Position numbers and translations under genes: made by a program. DNA of 64,000 nucleotides from Nocardia sp. BMG51109. GTDB lineage: Bacteria > Actinomycetota > Actinomycetes > Mycobacteriales > Mycobacteriaceae. The DNA lies in the NCBI RefSeq assembly GCF_000526215.1, contig NZ_JAFQ01000004.1, positions 62,001 through 126,000 on the forward strand, in the 5' to 3' direction. Positions within the stretch are counted from its first letter, which is position 1. Every line of letters begins with the position of its first letter. The notes under the pieces are model-generated. The model was not told the origin of the DNA. It worked only from the letters and a program-made list of their open reading frames with translations, and made no database searches. Of this stretch, positions 29,846-38,605 are shown piece by piece.

Positions 29846-31084
29846 ATGATCAATCTCGAACTCCCCAAGAAGCTGCGGGCCAGCGCCAACCAGGCCCACC
29901 AGGTCGCCTCGGAGATCTTCCGCCCGGTCTCGCGCAAATACGACCTCGCCGAGCACGAGTACCCGGTCGAGCTGGACACCATGGCCGCCATGGTGGAGGG
30001 CCTGGCCGACTCCGGCACCCAGGACATCTCCGGCGCCAGCGGCGGCCGCAAGGGCAAGACCGAGGGCGAGAAGGGCGATTCGCACGCCACCGAGCTACTC
30101 GGAAACACCAACGGCGGCAACATGTCCGCGCTGATGAACGCCCTGGAGACGTCCTGGGGCGATGTCGGCCTGATGCTGTCGATCCCCTACCAGGGCCTCG
30201 GCAACGCCGCCATCGCCGCGGTCGCCACCGACGAGCAGCTGGAGCGGTTCGGCAAGGTGTGGGCCGCCATGGCGATCACCGAGCCGTCCTTCGGCTCCGA
30301 CTCCGCGGCCGTATCGACCACCGCGGTGCTCGACGGTGACGAGTGGGTGCTCAACGGCACCAAGATCTTCGTGACCGCCGGCTCGCGCGCCACCCACATC
30401 GTGGTCTGGGCGACGGTCGACAAGACCAAGGGCCGCGCCGCCATCAAGTCGTTCGTGGTGCCGCGGGATGCCCCGGGGCTCAGCGTCGCCCGCCTCGAGC
30501 ACAAGCTCGGCATCAAGGCCTCCGACACCGCCGAGTTGCGGCTGGAGGACTGCCGGATCCCGAAGAACAACATCCTCGGCAATCCGGAAGTCAACGTGGA
30601 GAAGGGTTTTGCCGGGGTCATGCAGACCTTCGACAACACCCGCCCGCTGGTCGCCGCGATGGCCATCGGCGTCGGCCGCGCCGCCCTCGAGGAGCTGCGC
30701 AAGATCCTCACCGAGGCCGGCGTGGAGATCGACTACGACCGCCCCGCCAACAGCCAGCACGCCGCCGCCGCGGAATTCCTTCGCCTGGAAGCGGATTGGG
30801 AGGCAGCCTACCTCCTGTCGCTGCGCGCCGGCTGGATGGCCGACAACAAGAAGCCCAACTCCCTGGAAGCCTCCATGTCCAAGGCCAAGGCCGGCCGCAT
30901 GGGCACCGACGTCACCCTCAAGTCGGTAGAACTGGCAGGCGCCATCGGCTACTCCCAGCGCACCCTCCTGGAAAAGTGGGCCCGCGACTCCAAGATCCTC
31001 GACATCTTCGAAGGCACCCAGCAGATCCAGCAGCTGATCGTGGCGCGGCGGGTGCTGGAACTGAGCAGCGCCGAGCTGAAATAG
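29846..31084 (+). CDS. fadE23: Acyl-CoA dehydrogenase FadE23-like catalytic subunit
   Basis: A 412-aa FAD-dependent acyl-CoA dehydrogenase. MAITEPSFGSDSA is the flavin/substrate signature (AxTEPxxGSD), followed by WVLNGTKIFVTAGS. The C-terminal ILDIFEGTQQIQ supplies the catalytic Glu (about residue 389) that abstracts the alpha proton. A GDSHATELLGN-type insertion after residue 65 is Gly/Lys-rich. It pairs with FadE24 upstream and should oxidise an acyl-CoA of unknown chain or ring. A 15-bp hairpin terminates the operon. Confidence 0.92.
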   Translation: MINLELPKKLRASANQAHQVASEIFRPVSRKYDLAEHEYPVELDTMAAMVEGLADSGTQDISGASGGRKGKTEGEKGDSHATELLGNTNGGNMSALMNALETSWGDVGLMLSIPYQGLGNAAIAAVATDEQLERFGKVWAAMAITEPSFGSDSAAVSTTAVLDGDEWVLNGTKIFVTAGSRATHIVVWATVDKTKGRAAIKSFVVPRDAPGLSVARLEHKLGIKASDTAELRLEDCRIPKNNILGNPEVNVEKGFAGVMQTFDNTRPLVAAMAIGVGRAALEELRKILTEAGVEIDYDRPANSQHAAAAEFLRLEADWEAAYLLSLRAGWMADNKKPNSLEASMSKAKAGRMGTDVTLKSVELAGAIGYSQRTLLEKWARDSKILDIFEGTQQIQQLIVARRVLELSSAELK

Positions 31085-31095
31085 GCTGTCGCACA

Positions 31096-31137
31096 ACGAA
31101 CCGGTGCGGGTCCATTCGGAACCCCGCACCGGTTCGT
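31096..31137 (+). terminator. Terminator of the fadE24-fadE23 operon
   Basis: A perfect 15-bp stem, ACGAACCGGTGCGGG and its complement, with a 12-nt loop, 12 bp after the fadE23 stop. Beyond it, 31138-31453 holds no recognisable gene. Confidence 0.8.
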
Positions 31138-31453
31138 GCTCCTGATACAACCGGGTCTGTTCGATCGCTGGGCGTTGCCGACGGAGAATTCGACCGCCGC
31201 TGAACAACCTTCAGCGCAGTGCGGGATGCGTGGCCGCTGTCGGCAGATCGAATCTCCGCTGATCCATCCGGTCGGCTACAGATACCGCCGCAAGTTCGCC
31301 CAGCAGGACGGACTCGCTCGTCCAGCCCTGATCTTCGAGTCTCGATGCTATCCAGCTCGGCACATGCTCCAGCGGTCGGCGTCCGGACGCTGTGCTCAGG
31401 ACTGTGGTGTCGGTCCGGGACCGGTCCCGCCGTGGGCGGGTTAGCTTCGCGGC

Positions 31454-31894
31454 ATGAATCCGCTTCGGCGACCGCGACTTTGGGTGCGGGTCGTGTCCGT
31501 TCTCGTACTCGGCGTCGCGCTCTGGGTGCTCCTGGTTTCGAGAATCGTGCTGTACTACGTGGGCGACACGGGAGGGCCCTTCGATATTCGTGCCAAGTAC
31601 GCGTGGGGGCGGGGTACCAGTGATCAGGTCATGATCTTGCCGAGTGCGTGGCCGGCGGACGAAGGTGTGCCGGTCGATCCGCGGAGTGTGCTGGTCACCA
31701 GCGTTCGGCTCAACTGCGACACCGTCTTTACTTCCGGCGGGCGCGAGCAGGCCAGCCCCGGAGGGGAGGTGGCCTGCTCGCGCGTCGAGTCGCCGCGGCG
31801 GATCGGTGGCATCGGGCTCGGCGTGCTCGGTATCGCCGGGCTGGTCGTCGCTGCGCGGCTGCCGTCGAACCGCGTCGCCGGGGAGCGCTCGTAG
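31454..31894 (+). CDS. Small two-TM membrane protein, function unknown
   Basis: A 146-aa protein with a helix at about residues 12-34 (VVSVLVLGVALWVLLVSRIV) and a second at about 117-136 (IGGIGLGVLGIAGLVVAARL). The roughly 80-aa loop between them is probably extracytoplasmic and contains two cysteines (LNCDTVF, VACSRV) that could form a disulfide. The basic N-terminus MNPLRRPRLWVR fits an inside orientation. No family was recognised. It is convergent with the MarR gene. Confidence 0.6.
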   Translation: MNPLRRPRLWVRVVSVLVLGVALWVLLVSRIVLYYVGDTGGPFDIRAKYAWGRGTSDQVMILPSAWPADEGVPVDPRSVLVTSVRLNCDTVFTSGGREQASPGGEVACSRVESPRRIGGIGLGVLGIAGLVVAARLPSNRVAGERS

Positions 31895-31958
31895 TGGCTA
31901 CTCGGAGCGGCCACGGCATTCCGGTCGTGGCCGCCGATGCCGTTGCCTACCCGGCCTT

Positions 31959-32465
31959 CTATGAGCGTCGCCGACCGCCCCTGGGCGCGGCGACGGGCTC
32001 GTCGCGCCGCTCGGCCTCGTCGGCGCTGTCGGCGGAGTCGTCGTGCGTTGCGAGTTGGTGTAGCAGCGTGCGCAGGGTTTCGCCCTGTCGTGGGGTGAGC
32101 GGGGCGAGGAGGGTGGCTTCCATTCCGCGCAGGCGGTGCCGCGCGTCGGCCAGAACGGCCAGGCCCTCCTCGGTCAGCTCGACGCGGCGGACACGCCGGT
32201 CGGCGGGGTCGGGTCGGCGTGCCACGAGGCCGGCCGACTCGAGGTCGTCGAGCAGGTAGGTCATCACCGTGCGGTCGAGGCCCAGGTACTGGGCGAGCGC
32301 GAGCTGGCTCCTCGGCCCGGCCTGCTGCGACGCCATGAGTACCTGGTAGCCGCGCGGGCCGCCGGGCAGATCGGCGAGCAGTTCATCGGTGAGGTGCCGG
32401 TACCGGCGCACGACGGCGAACAGCGTCCAGCCGAAATCCGTCTCGACATTCTCCGGTGTGGTCAC
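31959..32465 (-). CDS. MarR-family transcriptional regulator
   Basis: A 168-aa winged-helix regulator. The core runs from about residue 14 to 140: RSQLALAQYLGLDRTVMTYLLDDLESAGLVARRPDPADRR holds the recognition helix and the wing with the D-x-R-x-x-R motif (described as the MarR signature). The GTG start is preceded by GAGG, and TAGGAT lies 6 nt upstream as a possible -10. It is divergent from the azoreductase gene (104 bp between starts), so it is probably that gene's redox- or phenolic-responsive repressor. Confidence 0.9.
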   Translation of the reverse strand: MTTPENVETDFGWTLFAVVRRYRHLTDELLADLPGGPRGYQVLMASQQAGPRSQLALAQYLGLDRTVMTYLLDDLESAGLVARRPDPADRRVRRVELTEEGLAVLADARHRLRGMEATLLAPLTPRQGETLRTLLHQLATHDDSADSADEAERRDEPVAAPRGGRRRS

Positions 32466-32506
32466 CGCCTCATCCTAGCTCGGTATGCAGTACGGAATAT
32501 GATCTG

Positions 32507-32535
32507 TTGACAAGAACATCTGTACACCAGAACAT
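32507..32535 (+). promoter_or_regulatory. Azoreductase promoter with repeated AGAACAT
   Basis: TTGACA (32507-32512) is a consensus -35, with GAACAT 17 bp downstream as a weak -10. AGAACAT occurs twice, at 32513-32519 and 32529-32535, flanking the promoter spacer. These direct repeats could be MarR contact sites (inference). Confidence 0.45.
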
Positions 32536-32569
32536 ATCGGTAGGCGAGAAAGACCGAGAGGACGACATC

Positions 32570-33211
32570 ATGAGCACCCTGTACCGCGTCGACAGCAGCG
32601 TCCAGGGCGACAGGTCCGTGACCCGCGAGATCACCGACGAGCTCGAACGCGCCTGGTCCGCCGCGCTCCCCGGCGGCGTGGTCAGCCGGCGCGACCTGGT
32701 CACCACGCCGCTGTCCCCGGCCGCGTGGACCGACGCGCTCGCCGCTCGCGAAGCAGACGAGCCCACCCCCGACCAACAGGCAGCCCTCGGCCTGGCCGCA
32801 GACCTCGCCGGCGAGATGCTCGCCGCCGACGCGATCGTCATCGGCGCCCCGCTCTACAACTGGGGCGTCTCCGGGCACATCAAGTGCTGGATCGACATGC
32901 TGTGGGCCGACCCGCGATTCGCGCCGCGGACCTATCCGCTGACCGGTAAGCCGATCACGCTCATCACCTCCTGCGGTGGCGGCACCTCCCCGGGCGCACC
33001 CCAGCACGGCTGGGACCATTCCGTGCCGTACCTGCTGCACACCTTCGGCACGGTGTTCGGCGGCGAGGTCACCCACATCGACAACCAGCTGGCGCTCGCC
33101 GACCACAGCCCGGCGATGGCGCACCTGCGTGAGAAGGCCGTCGAGCTGCGCGCCCAGAACCGTACGACGGCCCGGGAGACCGGAACAACGCTCGCCGAAC
33201 TCGCGGCCTGA
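32570..33211 (+). CDS. FMN-dependent NADH:quinone/azo reductase (AzoR-like)
   Basis: A 213-aa flavodoxin-like NAD(P)H:quinone or azo reductase. The N-terminus TLYRVDSSVQGDRSVTREIT is the FMN phosphate loop (S-S-x-x-x-x-S). APLYNWGVSGHIKCWIDML is the family motif P-x-x-N-x-x-x-P-x-x-L-K-x-W-x-D, here slightly varied. ITSCGGGTSPGAPQHGWDH contacts the flavin. ATG 32570 follows GAGAGGAC. It is divergent from the MarR regulator, a common pairing for quinone or electrophile defence. Confidence 0.9.
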   Translation: MSTLYRVDSSVQGDRSVTREITDELERAWSAALPGGVVSRRDLVTTPLSPAAWTDALAAREADEPTPDQQAALGLAADLAGEMLAADAIVIGAPLYNWGVSGHIKCWIDMLWADPRFAPRTYPLTGKPITLITSCGGGTSPGAPQHGWDHSVPYLLHTFGTVFGGEVTHIDNQLALADHSPAMAHLREKAVELRAQNRTTARETGTTLAELAA

Positions 33212-33242
33212 GATCCGGCGAGCCCGGAGGCGTCGGCGACTT

Positions 33243-36200
33243 CTACGTGGCACTCGATTTCTTCTCGGCCACAATGTGTCTCGGCCACCAGTTGGCCCTG
33301 CCCAAGAGGACGGCGAGCCCGGGGATGAGCGCCGTGCGCACGATCATCGCGTCGATCAGCAGACCGGTGGCGATGGTGAACCCGACCTGACCGATACTCG
33401 TGACCGAGGAGCTCAGCAGGGCGAACATCGTGATGGCGAAGATGACCCCGGCGACGGTGATGACACCCCCGGTACCGGACACCGCGCGCACGACGGCCGC
33501 CCTGGTCCCTCCGGCGGGGTCGCCGACGAGTTCCTCACGCACGCGCGACATCAGCAACAGGTTGTAGTCGGCGCCGAGGGCCATCATGGCGATGAACGAC
33601 ATCGACGGCACCGCCCAATGCAGCTCGATGTGCAGGAGGTGCTGCCACACCAGCGTGCTCAGGCCGAGCGCAGCCACGTACGACGCCACCCCCGTGGCGA
33701 CGATATAGAACGGCGCCACGAGACTGCGCAGAATCAGCACGAGCACGCAGAAGCAGACCAGGCAGGAGGCGATGATGATCATTGCAAGGTCGCCGGACAC
33801 CATCGACCGCAGATCGGCGGTGGCCACAGTACTGCCGAACGCGTCGATGCGGGCGCCGGACAGTGACGTATCGCCCGTCGCCCGCCTGGCAGCGTCCAGG
33901 ATCGCGTGGCCGCGCTCGTTGGCCTCGGAGCTGAACGGGTCGCCGGAGTCGGTGATCACCACCCGGGTAGTTCGACCGTCGGGCGAGAAGAACAGCTGCA
34001 CTGCGGATTTCATCCGCGCATCGGAGAGCGAGCTCTGTGGCAGGTAGAAGCCGCCGTTGGCCGAGGCGCCCGCATTCCGCCTCAGCTCCGCCAGAGGGCC
34101 GCTCGCCTCCCGCAGCCCCGGGAACAGGGCACTCATGCCTCCGGTGACCTGGTTGATCCCGTCCTGCAACGGCGGGATTCCGTCGACCAGCCGCCGCGAC
34201 CCCGCATCGGCCTGCTGCACACCGTTGTTCAAGGTCTGCAATCCACCGTCGAGTGCGAGCAGGCCCGCGACCAGCGCGCCCGAACCGTCCTTCGACTGCT
34301 GCGCTCCCGACAGCAGATCCTGTGCGCCAGTGTCGATCTGGGTACTTCCGGCGGCCAGCGCGCGGGCACCGTCACGGAGCCGGATCAGCTCGTTGATCGC
34401 CGACTGGTCGACGGCGCCGAGTGCGGACCGGGCGGCCGCGCACAGGGCATCGTCGTCACAGTTCGCGGTGTTCGTGACGAGGTCCCGCAGCGGCTGGAGC
34501 CGGTTCAGCAGGTCGGCCATCGGCGCCGTGGCAGTGTCGATGCCGGACGAGAGCGCCGTTGCGCCCTCGCGGGCCTGGCGGGTGCCCGCGGAGAGTTGCA
34601 GCGCACCGGCGGACAGCTGACCGAGGCCATTGTCGAGCCGGCGGCCACCGTCGACCAGTTGGCCCGATCCGGCGGCCGCTTGCCTGCCGCCCTCCGCGAG
34701 CTGCCCGGTGCCGCCCGCCAATTGCCGCACCCCGTCGAAGAATTGGGCCGAACCGTCGGTGAGTTGGGTCAGCCGCGGTTGCGCGGCGGCGAGTTCGGCC
34801 ACGCCGGCATCGAGCCGATCGCCGACCAGACCGGCCTGGTAGCCGACGGCGCTCTCCGGGATCGTCTGCCCCAGTGGGCGACTGACACCGCGCGCGGAGA
34901 TCACACCCGGTACCTGTGCGACCGCCGCCGTGATCTTTTCGATGGCGCCGAGGTCGGCGGACGTGCGCATATCATGATCGGACCGGATCGCCAGAAAGGT
35001 CGGCGTCAGCTCGTTGCCGTCGTAATGCTCTGCGGCAAGCGCGTAGCCGCGGTTGCTGGGAGTGCTCGCCGGCTGCGTGGCGCGCTCGTCGTAGGACAGC
35101 ACCAACGTCGGCGCGATCGCCGCCAGCAACGCCACCAGAGCCAGCGAGGCGGCCAGCGAGCGGACCGGCCGGCCCACGGCCGCGGCCGCGATGCGCCGCC
35201 AATAGTCGGTCGCGGCACGGGATTTCGGCTCGGCAAGCCGCAGGTCCGACGCTACCGACAGCAGGGCCGGGGTCAGCGTCAGCGCCGCCGCGGCCACCAC
35301 GGCCACACCCACCGACGACGGCAGGCCCGTCGCGCGGAAGATTCCTATCTTGGCGAAGCTCATGATGGCCGCGGACAGCGCGACGATGGCGGCCGACCCG
35401 AGGACGACGGTCGAAATCCGCCGGTAGCAGCGTTGGAATGCGGTGCGCGAGCCGTGGCCCGCATTACGCTCCTCGTGGAATCTGCTGATCAGGAATACCG
35501 CGTAATCGGTTCCGGCGCCCAGGATCAGCGCGGACAGCAGGGCGAGCGAGAAGATCGAGATCGGCACGCCGTTCAGGCCCATTAGCGCGACCAACGGTCG
35601 CGCTACGGCCAATCCGAGACCGATGGTGGTCAGTGCTATGCCCGCGACCACGAGAGAGCGGTAAACCGCGAGCAGCAGTGCCGCGATGAGCAACACCGTG
35701 ATTCCGGTGATGATGGTCAGCGAATGATGAATACCGTCGAATTCGTCGACAACGGTCGGACCGATGCCGGTGACCTCCGCGGCGAGGCCGGCGGGTTTGT
35801 CGACGGAGCCGGCATGCGATCGCAGCGAACCGACAGCCGTTGCGGCATCGGTCGTTCCGGTATCCGCTCGTAAACGGATCAGCGCGTAGACGGCCTTGCC
35901 GTCTTTGCTGACGACGGACTGCGCCGTATCCGGTGACGACCAGAGATCCTGCACCATTGCCACGTTCGCGCGGTCGCTGCGGGCATTCGCGAGGACCGCG
36001 TCGTAGTACCGGTGGTCGGCGTCGGTGAGCCCGCTGTCACGCTCCAGCACGAAATAGGCCATGCCGCTGCTGCCGGGTTCGCCGAAGTTCGGACCGATCT
36101 CGCTCATCGCCTGCAGAGACGGTGCACTGGGCGGTATGAACGCCATGGACCGGTTCGCGATCACCGATTCGATCTGTGGCACAAAAAGATTCAACCCACC

Positions 36201-36359
36201 GGCGAGCAGTAGCCACATGCCGATGATGACGAATCGCCACCGCACAATGAAGCGGCCGGCCCGAGACCCTTCGGATTCCGAAGCGAGCGTACTGCCGTTC
36301 GACAGCGCGGCCCGCATGTTCCGGACGGTGACCACCGGATTGTTCACTCTCCAGGTCAT
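33243..36359 (-). CDS. MmpL/RND-family transporter with heptad-rich periplasmic domain
   Basis: A 1038-aa RND transporter of the MmpL type with about 11-12 TM helices in two bundles. TM4-region GAGTDYAVFLISRFHEER and its second-half copy ALGADYNLLLMSRVREEL carry the GxxxDY(A/N) motif used in proton coupling. The large second extracytoplasmic domain holds repeated Gly-x-x-Q/L segments (GTGQLAEGGRQAAAGSGQLV, LGQLSAGALQLSAGTRQ), like YhgE/Pip proteins. GTG/ATG choice: ATG 36359 has AAGGGGG upstream. MmpLs export lipids, siderophores or drugs; the substrate is unknown. It is divergent from two acyl-CoA synthetase genes. Confidence 0.9.
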   Translation of the reverse strand: MTWRVNNPVVTVRNMRAALSNGSTLASESEGSRAGRFIVRWRFVIIGMWLLLAGGLNLFVPQIESVIANRSMAFIPPSAPSLQAMSEIGPNFGEPGSSGMAYFVLERDSGLTDADHRYYDAVLANARSDRANVAMVQDLWSSPDTAQSVVSKDGKAVYALIRLRADTGTTDAATAVGSLRSHAGSVDKPAGLAAEVTGIGPTVVDEFDGIHHSLTIITGITVLLIAALLLAVYRSLVVAGIALTTIGLGLAVARPLVALMGLNGVPISIFSLALLSALILGAGTDYAVFLISRFHEERNAGHGSRTAFQRCYRRISTVVLGSAAIVALSAAIMSFAKIGIFRATGLPSSVGVAVVAAAALTLTPALLSVASDLRLAEPKSRAATDYWRRIAAAAVGRPVRSLAASLALVALLAAIAPTLVLSYDERATQPASTPSNRGYALAAEHYDGNELTPTFLAIRSDHDMRTSADLGAIEKITAAVAQVPGVISARGVSRPLGQTIPESAVGYQAGLVGDRLDAGVAELAAAQPRLTQLTDGSAQFFDGVRQLAGGTGQLAEGGRQAAAGSGQLVDGGRRLDNGLGQLSAGALQLSAGTRQAREGATALSSGIDTATAPMADLLNRLQPLRDLVTNTANCDDDALCAAARSALGAVDQSAINELIRLRDGARALAAGSTQIDTGAQDLLSGAQQSKDGSGALVAGLLALDGGLQTLNNGVQQADAGSRRLVDGIPPLQDGINQVTGGMSALFPGLREASGPLAELRRNAGASANGGFYLPQSSLSDARMKSAVQLFFSPDGRTTRVVITDSGDPFSSEANERGHAILDAARRATGDTSLSGARIDAFGSTVATADLRSMVSGDLAMIIIASCLVCFCVLVLILRSLVAPFYIVATGVASYVAALGLSTLVWQHLLHIELHWAVPSMSFIAMMALGADYNLLLMSRVREELVGDPAGGTRAAVVRAVSGTGGVITVAGVIFAITMFALLSSSVTSIGQVGFTIATGLLIDAMIVRTALIPGLAVLLGRANWWPRHIVAEKKSSAT

Positions 36360-36818
36360 CACTGGTCCCCCTTCGCCTGGCTCCATCGAAGAGTACATCG
36401 GCACTTCGCTTTTCCACGGCTATTCTTCAGCGACTATTACGAGCCGGCTCCCGCCGTTCCGCCGTGATCGCAGTCAATAGGAAGTCCGCTCGTCGAATTT
36501 TGTGAGTGCGCCGGCGGTGGAGGAATTCGGGGTCTTGAAACCGATCGCAAAGATGATCGTCTCAGCGAATTCCCCGTCCATTCCGACGTGGATTGCATCG
36601 GTCGGCCCATTCATCGGCCGGACCGCCACCTGCCCCACAGTCTCTTACGGGTCCGCCGACTGTCCCCGCCCGCAACCGAAGTGAATGACGGTCGTTCTCT
36701 CTGCCCTAGTTGGCCGCTTTTGTGTATCCCACGTCACACTCCGCTGCTACCTTCCACACACACGGTTGGTTGTGTGCGTGAGCACGATGGGCGCGTGGAG
36801 GTGGTCGAGGTGGTGTCG
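36360..36818. other. Divergent intergenic region between mmpL and fadD genes
   Basis: No convincing gene. Near 36755-36780 CACACAC and GTGTGCGTG flank GGTTGGTT as an inverted repeat, possibly an operator or hairpin for the acyl-CoA synthetase gene. Promoters for both flanking genes must lie here but are not clear. Confidence 0.35.
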
Positions 36819-38462
36819 ATGCTGGATGGGGTGCAGCGCAGGGCGGCGCATACGGTGGAGGCCCTGCGCGGCCTGAATGTGTTGGTGCGGCAGGGATTCA
36901 TCGATCCGCGCGATCCACTGGAGACGGTGCGGACCATCAAGGAGTCGCGGGTGCTGGGGCCGCAGGCGACGATGGTGCGGCATGCCGCGCGGACCTGGCC
37001 GGGCGGGGCGGCGGCGGTCGACGAGCGTGGATCGATCACCTACCGGGAGCTCGACGAGGCATCGAACGCGCTGGCGCACGGGCTGCGCGGCCTGGGTGTC
37101 GGGCCGGGCGCCGTGATCGGCATCCTGGCGCGCGATCACCGCGGCCTGCTGCTGGCGATGGCGGCGTCCGGCAAGCTCGGCGCCCGGTTGGCGCTGATGA
37201 ATACGGGTTTCGCCGAGCCGCAGTTCGCCGAGGTGTGCAAGCGCGAGAACGTCGAGGCGGTGCTGCACGACAGCGAGTTCGTCGGGCTGCTCGACGCACT
37301 GCCACCCCGGCTGCCCCGGGTTCTCACGTGGGTCGACGAGGGGCATGAGCTGCCCGAGGGCGCCACCACGGTCGAGGAACTCGTCGCCGCGAACTCGCGC
37401 GCTCCGCTGCCGCTGCCCGGCAAGGCCGGCGGCTTCGTCATCCTTACCAGCGGAACCACCGGACTGCCGAAAGGCGCTCCGCGCGACAAGGTTTCGCCGC
37501 TGTCCACGGTTCAGGTGATCGACCGGCTGCCGTTCCCGCGGCAGGGCACGATGATGATCGTCTCGCCGATCTTCCACAGCACCGGCCAGGCCACCTGGCT
37601 GGTGGCCGCCGGGCGAGGCAACACGGTGGTGCTGATCCGCCGGTTCGACGCCGAGGCGACGCTGTGCAAGATCGCCGAGCACGAGGTCGAGATGCTGGTG
37701 GCGGTGCCGACCATGCTGCACCGGATGGTCGAGCTCGATCCGGCGATCCGCGCGAAGTACGACCTGTCGTCGCTGAAATCCATCGTGGTGGCGGGTTCGG
37801 CGCTGTCGCCCGAACTGAGCGTGCGCGCCGCGGAGGCGTTCGGCCCCGTCGTCTACAACCTGTACGGCTCGACCGAATGCGCGGTCGCCACCGTCGCCCG
37901 GCCCGCCGACCTGGCCCTCGCGCCGGGCACCGCGGGCCGGCCCCCGATCACCTGCGAGGTCGCGCTGTTCGACGACGGCGGCCGCCGCATCCACGCCAGG
38001 CACGTCACCGGCCGCGTGTTCATCCGCTCCGGCTCCCCGTTCAAGGGCTACACCGACGGCCGGCACAAGCAGATCATCGGCGACTACATGTCCTCCGGCG
38101 ACGTCGGCCACTTCGACGAGCACGGCCTGCTGTTCATCGACGGCCGCGACGACGACATGATCGTCTCCGGCGGCGAGAACGTCTTCCCGCAGGAGGTGGA
38201 GAACCTGCTGCTGGAGCGCCCCGACATCTTCGACGCCGCGGTGATCGGCGTGGACGACGCCGAGTTCGGCACACGCCTGCGCGCGTTCGTCGTCCCCGAG
38301 CCGGGCGGCACGCCGGACGCCGAGGAGATCAGGGCCCACGTCAAGAGCAACCTGGCGCGTTACAAGGTCCCCCGCGACGTCGTCTTCCTCGACGAACTCC
38401 CCCGCAACACGACCGGCAAACTGGTCCGCCGCGCGTTGATCGACTATCCGGTCACGCATTAG
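36819..38462 (+). CDS. Fatty acyl-CoA synthetase (FadD12-like), first of two
   Basis: A 547-aa AMP-forming acyl-CoA ligase. ILTSGTTGLPKGAPRDKV is the P-loop (A3), YGSTECA is A5, SGDVGHFDEHGLLFIDGRDDD is A7-A8, VSGGENVFPQEVE binds the hinge, and PRNTTGKLVRR holds the catalytic Lys (A10). It activates fatty or related acids to CoA esters. The frame is open from 36588; ATG 36819 follows GAGGTGG, while GTG 36795 is an alternative. A close paralogue follows 143 bp downstream. Orthology to FadD12 is from overall pattern only. Confidence 0.88.
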   Translation: MLDGVQRRAAHTVEALRGLNVLVRQGFIDPRDPLETVRTIKESRVLGPQATMVRHAARTWPGGAAAVDERGSITYRELDEASNALAHGLRGLGVGPGAVIGILARDHRGLLLAMAASGKLGARLALMNTGFAEPQFAEVCKRENVEAVLHDSEFVGLLDALPPRLPRVLTWVDEGHELPEGATTVEELVAANSRAPLPLPGKAGGFVILTSGTTGLPKGAPRDKVSPLSTVQVIDRLPFPRQGTMMIVSPIFHSTGQATWLVAAGRGNTVVLIRRFDAEATLCKIAEHEVEMLVAVPTMLHRMVELDPAIRAKYDLSSLKSIVVAGSALSPELSVRAAEAFGPVVYNLYGSTECAVATVARPADLALAPGTAGRPPITCEVALFDDGGRRIHARHVTGRVFIRSGSPFKGYTDGRHKQIIGDYMSSGDVGHFDEHGLLFIDGRDDDMIVSGGENVFPQEVENLLLERPDIFDAAVIGVDDAEFGTRLRAFVVPEPGGTPDAEEIRAHVKSNLARYKVPRDVVFLDELPRNTTGKLVRRALIDYPVTH

Positions 38463-38605
38463 GTCAAGTGTCCAGTTGTAGGGCGTACTCTCGGTAACAC
38501 AGACCTGAACCACGCGGCATAATGCCTGCTAGGGTTAGCAGCGCACTGGATCTCGATGTTGCGGTCCGCCAGTCTCGTCGGCGGTTTCCGCGGAAGGTTG
38601 TACCT

